Origin: Paludisphaera mucosa
GTDB taxonomy: Bacteria > Planctomycetota > Planctomycetia > Isosphaerales > Isosphaeraceae
Length of the DNA: 64,000 nt
Direction of reading: 5' to 3'
NCBI RefSeq assembly: GCF_029589435.1
Contig: NZ_JARRAG010000001.1
Span: 1,044,808 to 1,108,807, forward strand
The notes below the pieces were generated by a model. That model saw only the letters and a list, made by a program, of their open reading frames with translations. It was not told the DNA's origin and did not search any database. Made by a program: the position numbers and the translations under genes. Below, one piece after another: positions 1-9,597 of the stretch; within the stretch, counting starts at the first letter, position 1, and each line of letters starts with the position of its first letter.

Positions 1-480
1 GTGGCGATGTACTTCGCGCCCGACGCCGAGCAGCGGTGGGAGTGGATCACGCCCGGGAGCCTCCTTGGGTCGCTCCTGCTCGTCTTCGTGAGCTACCTCT
101 TCCGCTTCTACGTCCAGCGCTGGGGGGACTACGGCGCGACCTATGGTTCGCTCGCCGGGCTGGTCGTCCTGATGAGCTGGATCTGGCTCTGCAGCGTGGA
201 ACTGCTGGCGGCGGCCGAGTTCAACAAGGTGATCGAGGACGCGTCGCCATATGGCAAGGATTACGGCGAGCGCACCGAGAATCCCGCCACCCGGGCCCGC
301 GCGGCGGGCTATCTGGAAGCCTTCTTCAAGCAGGGCCCCCTGAAGGATCCTCGCGGCCGGATGCGCTCGCCGGTCTTCACGACCTACCCGACCGAACCCG
401 ATCCCGCCCCGCCCGGAACCGAAAAGCCGCCGGCTCCGACCGCGCCGGCGACGGAGGGCGAGGTCGACGCGGGTTCATGA
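1..480 (+). CDS. YihY/BrkB-type inner membrane protein, C-terminal part
   Basis: This is the end of a multi-pass membrane protein; the true start lies before the window and the GTG at position 1 is probably internal. The visible 159 residues hold two hydrophobic segments (about residues 18-35 and 46-72). They carry the family pattern of a Tyr/Gly-rich loop (YGATYGSLAG) followed by a helix with WIWLCSVELL and then AAEFNKV. YihY/BrkB proteins usually have about 280-330 residues and six helices; they were once annotated as ribonuclease BN and their function is unsettled. The hydrophilic tail after residue 85 is Pro/Ala/Glu-rich and low in complexity. The next gene is 334 bases away and probably has its own promoter. 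Confidence 0.8.
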   Translation: MAMYFAPDAEQRWEWITPGSLLGSLLLVFVSYLFRFYVQRWGDYGATYGSLAGLVVLMSWIWLCSVELLAAAEFNKVIEDASPYGKDYGERTENPATRARAAGYLEAFFKQGPLKDPRGRMRSPVFTTYPTEPDPAPPGTEKPPAPTAPATEGEVDAGS

Positions 481-814
481 GTGCTCGGCTTGGAGAAAGT
501 CGGCTTGAACTCGACGTGGCGAAGCCCTATTTTGACGCTGCCTCGATTCGGGATGCTGCGGCAATGGATTGCGACTTTGAGGTCTAGCAGGGCGGACGGC
601 TTCGCCATTCCCCACTCGCTCGGCATCGCTGCGCACCACGCCCACCTTCCCGCCTCCCGGCGGATCTCGCGTCGCTCAATCGACGCCGATCTCGATCTCC
701 TCTGACACACAACGCCCGTCCCGCACGGCGCCACGCGCGAACCCGGAAGGTTCCGCGTCGTGGACGAAGCCCGCGGCTCGGCCCGGATTCTTCGAGCTGA
801 AGGAGACTAGCCCG
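481..814. other. intergenic region upstream of the TPR gene
   Basis: These 334 bases have no convincing coding sequence; short open frames here lack a ribosome binding site and resemble no family I know. The region contains a promoter-like pair at 505-533. A clear Shine-Dalgarno (AAGGAGA) lies just before the TPR start at 815. Confidence 0.6.
505..533 (+). promoter_or_regulatory. candidate sigma-70-type promoter for the TPR gene
   Basis: TTGAAC (505-510) is followed after exactly 17 bases by TATTTT (528-533). Both hexamers are close to the housekeeping consensus and sit in a locally AT-richer patch. A transcript from here would have a leader of about 275 bases before 815. This is a pattern match only. 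Confidence 0.4.
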
Positions 815-3800
815 ATGACCGTCCGCTGGAAGCCCCTGCTGATCCTCTCCGGACTCTTCGTCGCGGTCGCCGTCGTCGGCGTGATCGCGATCTCGTCCAC
901 CCTGGCGCCCCCCACGGCCCAGAGCGTCCTCAAGCGGGCGCGATCGGCCCGCGACGCCGGGCGGCTGGCCGACGCCGAGATCTATTACAAGCAGGCCCTC
1001 CAGTCCGACGGCCGGAACGCCGCCGTCCACGAGGAGTTCGCCGGGCTGTACGACGACATGATCAAGGCCGCGCCCGCCGACCGCCGCGACGCCCTTCGCA
1101 CCGAGCGGGCCGACCACCTCATCAAGTCGGTCCGGTTCGACAAGAATCTCAAGGGGCCTCGGCTCCGGCTCCTCCAGGACGCCATGGCCGACGACGTCGC
1201 CCACGACGCCGTCTACTGGGCCCGCGAGCTGGCGACGCTCGATCCCGAGAACCTCGACGTCGCCTTCGTCCTGGCCTCGGAGGCGCTCGACTCCCGCACC
1301 CCGAACCTGGCCGAAGTTCGCAAGCTTTACGATCGCCTGGCGGCGGGACAGGCGCCCGAAGTCCGTCGGCTCCTGATCCAGGCTCGTCTCGCGGCCGCCA
1401 CCAACGACGACGCCGGGCGGGCCGCCGCGCTCGCCGCCGGACGCAAGCTGGCCGTGGCCGACGACGCCGGGCCGACCGAGCTGATGGCCAAGCTCCGCCT
1501 CGACGCCCTCGACGTCCAGAACGAGGCCGACCCGGCCGTGCAGGGCGAGATCGTCAAGGGGATGGTCGCCCTCTCCGACCGCGTTTTGGCCTCCGCCGAG
1601 CCCGGCTCGCAGCGGGTGACCCGGCTGAGCTACCTGCTGGAGCAGTCGCAGCGCTCGCTCGTCCAGCAGTCCCAGGCCAAGGGCGATTCCGCGATCGACG
1701 CCCTCATCGCGACCATCGAAAACCAGCTCGCCAGCCTGTTCGAGAAGAGCCGGCAGGCCGGCGACCACGTCGACTATCAGATCTATCTGACCTACGCCGA
1801 CCACCTCCGCTTCCGTCGCCAGCGCGACCGCTGCCTGCAGGTCGTCAACGAGGCCCTGGGCTCGCCGCTGGCCGCCCGGCCCAGCTCGTCGCTGATCGTC
1901 CTCGGCCTGCACACGGTCGGTGCCGAGATGGCCCTCATCCAGACCGACGACTCGGCTCGGCTGCCCAAGGCCGCCCCCCATATCCAGGCGTTGCTGGCCG
2001 CCACCGAGCCCCGCTACCAGGGCCTGGGGCACCTGTTCCAGGGAGCCGTGGAACTTGAGGAATCGGGCGTCGTCGCGTCGGCCACGAAGAAGCCCGATCA
2101 GGCCCCCGTCAAGGCCCAGCCTAAGCTCAGGGCGAGCGCCCTGACGCACCTGAAGGCCGCCGCGCAGCAACTCCCCGACGTCGCCGAGGCGCAGGCTCGA
2201 TACGGCGTGGCCCTGGTCCTGAACCAGGAGCAAGGCCTGGGACGGCAGTACCTGCAGAACGCCCTCAAGATGTCCGCTCTCGACCCCCAGTACGAGTTCT
2301 GGGCCGCCTGGACCATCCTGCAGGCGGGCTATCCTGAAGAGGCGATCCCGATCGTCGATTCGCTCACGAGGCAGCTCGCCCAGGGCTCCGTGCCGCCCGA
2401 GATGAAGGTCGTCGTGCACCAGCTCAGCGGCGAACTCTACCAGGCGCGACGAGGCCCCGGCGATCTCGACCGTGCGGCCGTGGAGTTCGAGAAGGTCGCC
2501 AAACTCGGCGACAAGTCCGACGGCGGCGCCACGCTTCGCCTGGCCCAGATCGACGTCCAGCGGAAACGGCTGGACGAGGCCATGGCCCGGATCGAAGGGT
2601 TGCGCAAGTCCGGCCAGGAGCCTCCCGCGGCCGAGAATCTGGCCGTCCTGATCCTGGAGGAGCAAGGGAAGAAGGACGAGGCCCGTAAGCGTCTGGAGGA
2701 AGCCCGGACCAAGTTCCCCAGGTCCTCCGAGATCGCCGGCCTCTACGCGGCGCTCAAGGCCAACGACCGCAAGCCTGAGGAGGCCGACAAGGCCCTCGCG
2801 GAGTTCCTCGTCCAGGATCCCGACAACCTCACCCTCACGATGATGCGGGCCCAGATCCTCAACGATTCGCTCAAGCGTCCCGACGACGCCCGCAAGCTCC
2901 TCTCGGAGATCGGCGAACGCTCCAGCACCTCGGCGCCGTGGCTCCAGCTCGCGCAAATGGAGATGGCCTGCGACAACCTCGACGCCGCCGCGGCCGTGAT
3001 CGCCAAGATCCGCTCCCGCTGGAAGGAAGGGGCCGCCGGCGACATCCTGGAAGGGCAGCTCGCGCTCAAGCGGAACGAGGTCCCGGCGGCGATCGCCCAC
3101 TTCGACGAGGCCCTCAAGAAGGACCCCGAGAACAAGATCGTCGCCTTCTGGAAGGCCCAGCTCGACGGCCGCTCCGGAGCCTACGCCGAGGCGACCAAGG
3201 CCCTCGAAGACATCGTCCGCGACCGACCCAGCAAGGAGGTCGAGACCGGGGTCACGCTCCTCTCGGCCGCCCAGTCGGCGCTGGCCAACCTCTCGCTCCA
3301 GAACGGCAACGTCGACGACGCCATCCGCCGTTTCGAGGAGTTGAAGCGGAACAACGAGGCCGGCGCGCTGACGCGGACCGACCGCTGGCAGCTCGTCACG
3401 GCCCACGTCGCCCGGAAGCAGTGGCCCGTCGCCAAGGCCGAGCTGGCCGCGATGCTCAACGACCCCAAGAACCCGCCGAACCCCGACGAGCGGGTCCGCG
3501 CCGCCAACCTCTACCGCGAGCACGGCGAGGAGCCCGCGGCGATCGCCCAGCTCGACGGCGTCCTCAAGGACAACCCGACCAACGCCTCGGCGGTCGTGAC
3601 CCGCGCCTACCTTTTCATGCGTCAGAAGCAACACGCCCAGGCGACGGCGCTGCTCTCCAAGGCCGTAGAGAAGCTGAATCAGGGGGGCGGGAAGGCGCCC
3701 GAGGTCTTCTTCCTCATGCTCGCCGCCGTCGAGAACGAGACGCCGCCCCTGGCGACCTCGCCCGAGAGGACGATCAAGGTCGTCGAGGAGGGGCTGGCCG

Positions 3801-5437
3801 CGCAGCCCGACTCGATCCCGCTCGTCCAGGCGAAGTACCTGATCCTGGCCAAGCAGGGCGACCCCGCCCGTGCCGTCGAGTTCGTGGCGTCGAAGGCCGA
3901 GCACGACTCCAAGGGCGTCTACCGCCGCATGCTGGTCGACGTCTACCGTCACCAGAAGAACTACGAGGGGGCCGAGAAGATCCTCCGCGGGCTGGTCGCC
4001 GAGACGCCCTCCGACGGCAACCTCGCGGCCGGCCTCGTCGAGGTCGTCTCGCTGGCTGCGGCCGACGCCCTCGCCGCCGGCGACGCCGACAAGCTCCGCA
4101 CGCTCGACGAGAAGGCGGCGGGCCTGATCCGCGAGTGTCGGGCGAAGTTCCCCACGAACCTCGCCATCCTCCAGGCCGAGTGCGACCAGGCGGCGCGTCG
4201 GGGCGATTTCACGCAGGCCGTGGGGATCACCGAGGAGATCGACAAGGTCGCCAAGAACTCGTCGGTCGGCCCGCTGCTGCGGGCCCGGCTCTTCGCCTCG
4301 CAGAACCGCCCGGCCGACGTCGCCAGGGCGTACGCCGAGGCCGTCGAGCGCGAGCCTCGGCGGCTCGACGTCCGGGTCGCGTTCGGCAAGGCGTCGCTCA
4401 AGCTCGGCAACGTCGACGACGCCCTCCAGCAGGCGAAATACGTCCTGGACGTCGAAAAGGCTGACCGCGAGGGTTTGCTGCTGCAGGCCAGGGCGCTCGA
4501 CGCCTCCGGGCTCAGCGACGCCCAGCGCGAGGCCGCCCGCTCGAGCGCCGTCACGCAGCTCGAAGCGGCCGTCGCGGCCGACCCCAAGTTCGTCGACGCC
4601 TTGCAGACCATCGCCGAAATCGAGCTGAAACGGCACCGCCGTCCGGCCGCGATCAACGCCCTGAAGCGGGCCCTGGCCGCCGACCCCGCCGACGGCACGG
4701 CCCTCGCGCAGTACGTCCAGCTCCTCTCCGAGCCCGACCCCGCCAGCCCGGCCGCCCGCCCCGCCGGCCTGGACGAGGCCAAGCGTCTCGCCGCCGAGAT
4801 CGCCAAGACCGATCAGAAGGGCGATCTGCTGCTCGCCGTCGCGGTCGGTTTCCACAAGGCCCGCCGCCTCGAGCTGGCGCTTCCCGCGTCCGAAAAGGCC
4901 GCCTCTCTGCTCGACTCTCCGGTCGCGCACCTGAACCTCGGCGACCTGTTGCTGTCGATGGCGGAGAGTCAGCCCGACCCGGCCAAGGGCCGTCCCTACT
5001 TCGAGCGGGCCGTCGAGGAGTACGACCGGGTCCTGAAGATCCAGCCCGGTTCGATCGAGGCCGTCAATAACAAGGCCTGGGTCCTGCACAGCTCGCTGGG
5101 CCGGAGCCAGGAGGCCCTGGAACTGGTCCAGGCCATCCTGCCTCGGGTCAATCCCGCCGCGCTCCCGGGCGAGTTCTTCGACACGGTGGGGGCGATCCAG
5201 GAGTCGGTGGGCCGGACCTCCGACGCCGAGCAGTCGTACCTGGAAGGCCTCAAACGGTCGCCCGACCTGGCGGTGCTCCACTACCATTACGGCAGGCTGA
5301 TCGCCTCGGACAAGGCCCGAGGCGACCGCGCCAAGGACCACCTGTCGAAGGCCATCGCCGCCAAGGACCAGCTCAGCCCGGTCATGGCCGAGGAGGCCGT
5401 CCGCCTCGTCAACCAGATCGACGTCGAAGGGCGTTGA
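815..5437 (+). CDS. large membrane-anchored tetratricopeptide-repeat protein
   Basis: This 1540-residue protein has one hydrophobic segment near its N-terminus (about residues 8-28, after the basic MTVRWK) and then an almost continuous run of TPR-like helix pairs to the C-terminus. Repeats with the usual small and aromatic positions begin at about residue 40 (AGRLADAEIYYKQAL) and recur throughout, for example AAIAHFDEAL and AEQSYLEGL near the end. The topology suggests an anchor with a large periplasmic scaffold. TPR arrays mediate protein contacts, so no enzyme activity is implied and the partner is unknown. The start has a good ribosome binding site (AAGGAGA, about 9 bases upstream). The gene ends in front of a perfect hairpin terminator. 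It stands alone, so context gives no functional clue. A long frame on the opposite strand is a codon-bias shadow. Confidence 0.85.
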   Translation: MTVRWKPLLILSGLFVAVAVVGVIAISSTLAPPTAQSVLKRARSARDAGRLADAEIYYKQALQSDGRNAAVHEEFAGLYDDMIKAAPADRRDALRTERADHLIKSVRFDKNLKGPRLRLLQDAMADDVAHDAVYWARELATLDPENLDVAFVLASEALDSRTPNLAEVRKLYDRLAAGQAPEVRRLLIQARLAAATNDDAGRAAALAAGRKLAVADDAGPTELMAKLRLDALDVQNEADPAVQGEIVKGMVALSDRVLASAEPGSQRVTRLSYLLEQSQRSLVQQSQAKGDSAIDALIATIENQLASLFEKSRQAGDHVDYQIYLTYADHLRFRRQRDRCLQVVNEALGSPLAARPSSSLIVLGLHTVGAEMALIQTDDSARLPKAAPHIQALLAATEPRYQGLGHLFQGAVELEESGVVASATKKPDQAPVKAQPKLRASALTHLKAAAQQLPDVAEAQARYGVALVLNQEQGLGRQYLQNALKMSALDPQYEFWAAWTILQAGYPEEAIPIVDSLTRQLAQGSVPPEMKVVVHQLSGELYQARRGPGDLDRAAVEFEKVAKLGDKSDGGATLRLAQIDVQRKRLDEAMARIEGLRKSGQEPPAAENLAVLILEEQGKKDEARKRLEEARTKFPRSSEIAGLYAALKANDRKPEEADKALAEFLVQDPDNLTLTMMRAQILNDSLKRPDDARKLLSEIGERSSTSAPWLQLAQMEMACDNLDAAAAVIAKIRSRWKEGAAGDILEGQLALKRNEVPAAIAHFDEALKKDPENKIVAFWKAQLDGRSGAYAEATKALEDIVRDRPSKEVETGVTLLSAAQSALANLSLQNGNVDDAIRRFEELKRNNEAGALTRTDRWQLVTAHVARKQWPVAKAELAAMLNDPKNPPNPDERVRAANLYREHGEEPAAIAQLDGVLKDNPTNASAVVTRAYLFMRQKQHAQATALLSKAVEKLNQGGGKAPEVFFLMLAAVENETPPLATSPERTIKVVEEGLAAQPDSIPLVQAKYLILAKQGDPARAVEFVASKAEHDSKGVYRRMLVDVYRHQKNYEGAEKILRGLVAETPSDGNLAAGLVEVVSLAAADALAAGDADKLRTLDEKAAGLIRECRAKFPTNLAILQAECDQAARRGDFTQAVGITEEIDKVAKNSSVGPLLRARLFASQNRPADVARAYAEAVEREPRRLDVRVAFGKASLKLGNVDDALQQAKYVLDVEKADREGLLLQARALDASGLSDAQREAARSSAVTQLEAAVAADPKFVDALQTIAEIELKRHRRPAAINALKRALAADPADGTALAQYVQLLSEPDPASPAARPAGLDEAKRLAAEIAKTDQKGDLLLAVAVGFHKARRLELALPASEKAASLLDSPVAHLNLGDLLLSMAESQPDPAKGRPYFERAVEEYDRVLKIQPGSIEAVNNKAWVLHSSLGRSQEALELVQAILPRVNPAALPGEFFDTVGAIQESVGRTSDAEQSYLEGLKRSPDLAVLHYHYGRLIASDKARGDRAKDHLSKAIAAKDQLSPVMAEEAVRLVNQIDVEGR

Positions 5438-5495
5438 GATCGGAATTCACGGTGCGACGTCCCGACCGATCCGACGGTCTAGACGTCTTTCCACG

Positions 5496-5535
5496 CCGAG
5501 CCTCCTTGCATGGTTTCTCATGCAAGGAGGCTCGG
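5496..5535. terminator. strong bidirectional terminator hairpin
   Basis: A perfect 16-base-pair stem (5496-5511 with 5520-5535, CCGAGCCTCCTTGCAT and its complement) encloses an 8-base loop. It lies between the converging TPR gene (plus) and the SGNH gene (minus). A pyrimidine-rich stretch (ACTCTTTC) follows on the plus side. Confidence 0.8.
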
Positions 5536-5552
5536 ACTCTTTCGAAGTCGTC

Positions 5553-6701
5553 TCACCTCGTGAAGGTCACGGCCCTGTCCGCGCGAAGTTTGGCGAACGT
5601 ATCGGTGATGACCTCGTACGGAGCGTTCCCGGTGCGGGGACCGAAGGGGCGAAGCGCGATCCATCGGGACGCGGTCTTCTGATCCCAGGTTTCTCGGATG
5701 GCCGCGCCGATGCGTTCGCTCAAGACGACGACCCCGTCGCGGTCGAGATGACACCAGTCGTAGAAGACGTCCGACTTGAACCCCATACGCCGAGCGTCCA
5801 GCACGACGACGTTGGGATAATGATCCTGGAGCCCGCGGACGAACTCGACGTAGGGCGGCTCCAGACCCCAATGGTCGTGGATCGACTGAGATCCCGGGCT
5901 GATCGGCGGGAGCAGCAGGTAGACGCGGGCCTCGATCTGGGCGGCGAGGCGGAGGAATTTCCTGACATAGACCGCGTTGACAGGGTCGCAGTTCCACTTG
6001 GCGGGCGTTTCTGCGAAACCCGAGAGGATGGGCGTATCCTGATACGCAGGGTTCTTGTCGAGGACGAACGCGCCCTCGTTCCGGTTGAAATTCCTCCAGT
6101 TCGCGTAGGTGATCTCTCGCTCCCGATCGACCTCTCCTCCCAGCGCGAACATGATGCTGTTGCGGATTTCGAGCCGGATCCGCGCCGAGCGCAGGGTTCG
6201 TTTCACGAGGATGTCCGCGAACAGGGCGGGGTCTCCGGCCTGCCAGGCGAGCTGGAACGCTTCGCTCGGGGTGAGAAGCTCCGACCAGGGGAAGGGCCTC
6301 GTCGGCGAGGCCGGGCCGATCTCCAGCATGGATTTTTCGAAGTCGACGAGCACCGACGAGGGCCGTACGCCGCTATCGACCATCCGGCGCAGGAGGTAGT
6401 AGCTCGACGGAGCCGAGCCGCTGTGGAGGGCCAGATTGTATCCGCTCTTACCCGACTGCTCCTCGACGATCTTGGGTAGGACCTCGTTCTTCACCAGGCT
6501 GTCGCCGAAGTAGACGACGTCGCGCCCCGCCGTCTTTCGCGCGATCCCGGTCGAGCTGTGGTTCCAGCTTCGCCCGCCGGGTTCCGGGTAAAGGGGGATG
6601 TCGCGAATCGCGAATCGTTCGATCGCGAAGACCATCGCGATCATCCCGAGGAAACCCCAGGGAAGCCTCCCGAAAAGCTCCTTGACGACTGACTCGTTCA
6701 T
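5553..6701 (-). CDS. SGNH/GDSL hydrolase-like membrane-anchored protein
   Basis: This 382-residue protein has one N-terminal hydrophobic segment (about residues 15-31) followed by an extracytoplasmic domain. It shows SGNH features: FGDSL with Ser68 and, near the C-terminus, D315-W-C-H318, the Asp-x-x-His pair that completes the triad. SGNH proteins of this arrangement (AlgX, AlgJ, PatB, DltD-like) act on O-acyl groups of exported polymers. It lies 145 bases downstream of, and on the same strand as, an MBOAT acyltransferase. That pairing fits a transmembrane relay in which MBOAT moves acyl groups out and the SGNH protein places them on a glycan. The acyl group and polymer cannot be read from sequence. 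GAGGGG, 6 bases before the ATG, supports the start. Confidence 0.75.
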   Translation of the reverse strand: MNESVVKELFGRLPWGFLGMIAMVFAIERFAIRDIPLYPEPGGRSWNHSSTGIARKTAGRDVVYFGDSLVKNEVLPKIVEEQSGKSGYNLALHSGSAPSSYYLLRRMVDSGVRPSSVLVDFEKSMLEIGPASPTRPFPWSELLTPSEAFQLAWQAGDPALFADILVKRTLRSARIRLEIRNSIMFALGGEVDREREITYANWRNFNRNEGAFVLDKNPAYQDTPILSGFAETPAKWNCDPVNAVYVRKFLRLAAQIEARVYLLLPPISPGSQSIHDHWGLEPPYVEFVRGLQDHYPNVVVLDARRMGFKSDVFYDWCHLDRDGVVVLSERIGAAIRETWDQKTASRWIALRPFGPRTGNAPYEVITDTFAKLRADRAVTFTR

Positions 6702-6846
6702 ACGCCACCCCTCGTCCTAAGGCATCTTCGAATCGGCCGTCCGCCGACTCCGCCACCGTCCGTCAAGCGGACCTTCGCGCGGCGATTTCATCCGCTGAAA
6801 TGCGATCGTCGATCGACCACGCTGACCGTGACGACCGGACCCGCGG

Positions 6847-8271
6847 CTAGAACTGGAAGTAGATGAACTGCTTGCCGCCGCCGAAGGCTCCCCCGAGCAC
6901 GAGAGCATAGAAGCACGCCGTGTAGAAACCGCTGCGGACATACCAGGGAGTCCGCGCGATGAATGCGAGTTCTTTCGAGAGATACTGGCACGATTGGACC
7001 AGCATCAGGGGGAGGACGATCACGAGGACGGGGACGAGCGAGGCCGCCGCGGGGATGGCCGGCCGAGACGCGACGGCCGAAAGCATGCCCAGGACCTGCT
7101 CCATCGAATCGGCGCGGAAGATCAGCCAGCCGACGCAGACCAGGTGGAAGGTGACGACGATCCGCAGGGCCTTCCAGCATCGAGCATCGACGGGATCGGT
7201 GGGCTGAATTCGCTCGAGCCACGGGGTCGCGATCCGGTGGCCGACGAGCAAGAGCCCCTGATAAACGCCCCAGAACACATAAGTCCAGGCCGCCCCGTGC
7301 CACAGGCCGCCGAGGATCATGGTGATCATCAGGTTGCGGTAGACCATGATCTTGGTCCCGCGACCCCCCCCCAGCGGGAAGTAGAGGTAGTCGCGGAGCC
7401 AGTGCGACAGGCTGATGTGCCAGCGGTTCCAGAAGTCTTTCGGGCTGGTGGCGAAGTAGGGGAGGTTGAAATTCAGGGCCAGCTCGAAGCCGAGGCACTT
7501 GGCCACGCCCCGGGCGATGTCCGTATAGCCTGAGAAGTCGCCGTAGATCTGGAAGGCGAACGCATAGACGGCGAGTAGGGTGGTTCCCCCGTCGAGGGTC
7601 TGCCAGCGGCCGAAGAGCGAGTCCACCAACACGGCCAGATTGTCGGCGACTACGATCTTCTTGACGAGGCCCCAGAAGATCAGGTACACGCCCTCGTAGA
7701 ACTGCGTGAGATGGAAGCGCCGGGGGGAAGCCACCTGCGGCAGGAGCGAGGTCGGACGCATGATCGGCCCGGCGACCAGGTGGGGGAAGAACGACACGAA
7801 CGTCGCGAACTGGATGAAGTCGCGCGTCGGCTTGAGGTCGCGGCGGTAGACGTCGATCACGTAGCTCATCGACTGGAACGTGTAGAACGAGATGCCGATC
7901 GGAAGCACCACGTTCAGCTGGGTCAACGAGACGGAGACGTCCAGCTTCGCCAGCGCCGCCTGCAGGCTCTCCGCGAAGAAGTTGTAATACTTGAAGTATC
8001 CGAGCAATCCGAGGTTCAGGGCCATGCTCAGCCCGACGACCACCTTGCGGCGTCTCGGATCCTCGGCGCGGTCGACCCAGATTCCGCAGGCGTAGTCCAT
8101 CACCGTGGACAGCAGCAGCAACGCCAGGAATTTCGGGTTCCAGCAGGCGTAAAAGTAATAACCGGCCGCGAGCAGGAGGCCGTTCTGAAGTCGAGGGAAT
8201 CGTCGAAGAGACCAGTAGGCGGGGAAGAGCAACAGAAAAAAATATGCAAATTGATAGGTATTGAAGAGCAT
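6847..8271 (-). CDS. MBOAT family O-acyltransferase (AlgI-like)
   Basis: This polytopic protein (474 residues from the preferred start) belongs to the membrane-bound O-acyltransferase family. Signature parts are the N-terminus MLFNTYQFAYFF, the GYFKYYNFF segment, the LPIGISFYTFQSMSY motif, FFPHLVAGPI and GGLWHGAAWTY. The last contains the catalytic His, here residue 325. AlgI-type members transfer acetyl groups across the inner membrane for polysaccharide O-acetylation. I chose the second ATG (8271) because AAGGA lies 9 bases upstream; the ATG at 8277 would have only 3 bases of spacing, and MLFN is the usual start of the family. The SGNH-like gene just downstream is the probable periplasmic partner. 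Confidence 0.88.
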   Translation of the reverse strand: MLFNTYQFAYFFLLLFPAYWSLRRFPRLQNGLLLAAGYYFYACWNPKFLALLLLSTVMDYACGIWVDRAEDPRRRKVVVGLSMALNLGLLGYFKYYNFFAESLQAALAKLDVSVSLTQLNVVLPIGISFYTFQSMSYVIDVYRRDLKPTRDFIQFATFVSFFPHLVAGPIMRPTSLLPQVASPRRFHLTQFYEGVYLIFWGLVKKIVVADNLAVLVDSLFGRWQTLDGGTTLLAVYAFAFQIYGDFSGYTDIARGVAKCLGFELALNFNLPYFATSPKDFWNRWHISLSHWLRDYLYFPLGGGRGTKIMVYRNLMITMILGGLWHGAAWTYVFWGVYQGLLLVGHRIATPWLERIQPTDPVDARCWKALRIVVTFHLVCVGWLIFRADSMEQVLGMLSAVASRPAIPAAASLVPVLVIVLPLMLVQSCQYLSKELAFIARTPWYVRSGFYTACFYALVLGGAFGGGKQFIYFQF

Positions 8272-8888
8272 GGTCATGAATCCTTCGCGACACTCTTCGA
8301 GCGAAATCCTACATGGCTCAATCGGCCGATCGACGCGCGGAAATCAGAATTTCCCTCCATAAATCGGGAGCAAAACACGACATTCACGTCGCGATGAACG
8401 ACCCGTTATCGACTTGAGTCGTCGGTTTTCCATTCCTTGATCGCCTCAGGTCGGGCGGTTCAGGTTGCGAAACAGCTCGTACGAGACACCCGCGCGGCCC
8501 GTGCGACGCTCGATTCCATCGGTTAAGCGCAATTCGATCGATTTCGCAGCGAGACAGCCTGATCAAGCCCACCAGGGTTTCCATCCGGCGGGGGACAGAG
8601 GCAGGGAAGTTCTCGATCTCCCGAGGTTCTGTGCCTAAATCGGCATTTCGATTGGCTTTCTGATACCGGAGGCCAAGGTCCGGTTTCTCACCTTGCGACG
8701 TCGAACGCGTCGAGCCGGCCTGAGTGAAGGACTCCCGCGCCGTCGCGCCTGTGGGGCGGGATTCCGTTCGCTCGACAGCGACGGGGAGCCGTGTTACGGT
8801 GTCGAGATGGAGTCTCTTTCGCCGCGGGAACGAGCCCTCGCCCGGCCGCCGGCGGCGCTTTGATCTACGCATCCAGGGAGAATGCGAC
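8272..8888. other. 617-base divergent intergenic region
   Basis: This region separates the MBOAT gene (minus) from the cyclophilin gene (plus). The MBOAT-proximal part (about 8280-8420) is AT-richer than the surroundings and probably holds its promoter; a short inverted repeat (GGAAAT and ATTTCC, 8338-8353) lies there. I find no supported coding sequence. The GC-rich half next to the cyclophilin gene contains open frames without a ribosome binding site or family likeness. Confidence 0.5.
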
Positions 8889-9497
8889 GTGACGACGTCA
8901 GGACGCAAGTTGACACCCGGGACCTTGCTTCGCGGCATCATCCTCGGACTTGGAGCCTGTCTGGCCCTCGGCTCTCCGGTCGCCGCTCAATCGGACGACG
9001 ACAAGCCCCAGGTGGAGCTGAACACCTCCGCGGGCAAGATCGTCGTGGAACTCGACGCCAAGAAGGCCCCGATCACGGTCGAGAACTTCCTCAAGTACGT
9101 CGACGCCGGCTTCTACGACAACCTGATCTTCCACCGGGTGATCTCGGGGTTCATGATCCAGGGCGGCGGCCACGACGACAAGCTGAAGGAGAAGACCGAC
9201 GGCGTCCGCGGGACCATCAAGAACGAGTCGAGCAACGGCCTGTCGAACAAGCGCGGGACGATCGCGATGGCCCGCAAGAACGACCCCAACTCGGCGTCTT
9301 GCCAGTTCTTCATCAACCACGCCGACAACCTGCCCCTCGACACCTACGGCGGCGGCTACACGGTCTTCGGCAAGGTGGTCGAGGGCCTCGACGTGGTCGA
9401 CGCCATCGCCAAGTCGCCGGTCACCGATCGCGGCGGGATGGAGAACGTCCCGGTCAAGCCGGTCTACATCACGAGCGCCAAGCGCGTGAAGAAGTGA
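8889..9497 (+). CDS. secreted cyclophilin-type peptidyl-prolyl cis-trans isomerase
   Basis: The 202-residue product has a signal peptide (basic MTTSGRK, hydrophobic core at about residues 13-30, likely cleavage after PVAAQ) and one cyclophilin domain. It catalyses cis-trans isomerisation of X-Pro bonds, probably in the periplasm. Conserved active-site parts are FHRVISGFMIQGG, the Gln/Phe segment in SCQFFI and the final substrate pocket around YTVFGKV. The start is a GTG with AGGGAG (8875-8880) 8 bases upstream. A longer frame reaching back to 8724 would add 55 residues with no signal-peptide character and is rejected. Cyclophilins of about 170-200 residues are normal for this class. The gene precedes an independently promoted ferredoxin. 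Confidence 0.9.
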   Translation: MTTSGRKLTPGTLLRGIILGLGACLALGSPVAAQSDDDKPQVELNTSAGKIVVELDAKKAPITVENFLKYVDAGFYDNLIFHRVISGFMIQGGGHDDKLKEKTDGVRGTIKNESSNGLSNKRGTIAMARKNDPNSASCQFFINHADNLPLDTYGGGYTVFGKVVEGLDVVDAIAKSPVTDRGGMENVPVKPVYITSAKRVKK

Positions 9498-9502
9498 CGA
9501 TC

Positions 9503-9524
9503 GCGCCGGAACGGTCCGGGGCGC
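9503..9524 (+). terminator. weak hairpin after the cyclophilin gene
   Basis: GCGCCGGA pairs with TCCGG(GG)CGC across a short ACGG loop, with a two-base bulge. It starts 6 bases after the stop codon, but no T-tract follows, so termination is uncertain. Confidence 0.3.
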
Positions 9525-9558
9525 GAGACGGCGACGATCGAGTCGACCGCGGCTTCCC

Positions 9559-9587
9559 TTGACCCTCGGCGCCCTCGACTTTAAGAT
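9559..9587 (+). promoter_or_regulatory. promoter of the ferredoxin gene
   Basis: TTGACC (9559-9564), a 17-base spacer and TAAGAT (9582-9587) form a good sigma-70-type promoter in an otherwise GC-rich stretch. The predicted start, near 9594, falls immediately before a perfect 9-bp hairpin (9598-9628). Confidence 0.6.
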
Positions 9588-9597
9588 TGCACTCTTC

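Noticed and set aside
584-5341. A 1585-codon minus-strand frame opposite the TPR gene.
   Set aside because: It has the same low-complexity composition without motifs; the plus strand encodes recognisable TPR units with a good ribosome binding site.
8384-8941. A 185-codon minus-strand frame between the MBOAT and cyclophilin genes.
   Set aside because: It overlaps the cyclophilin start, has no ribosome binding site, and its Arg/Ser-rich translation matches nothing known.
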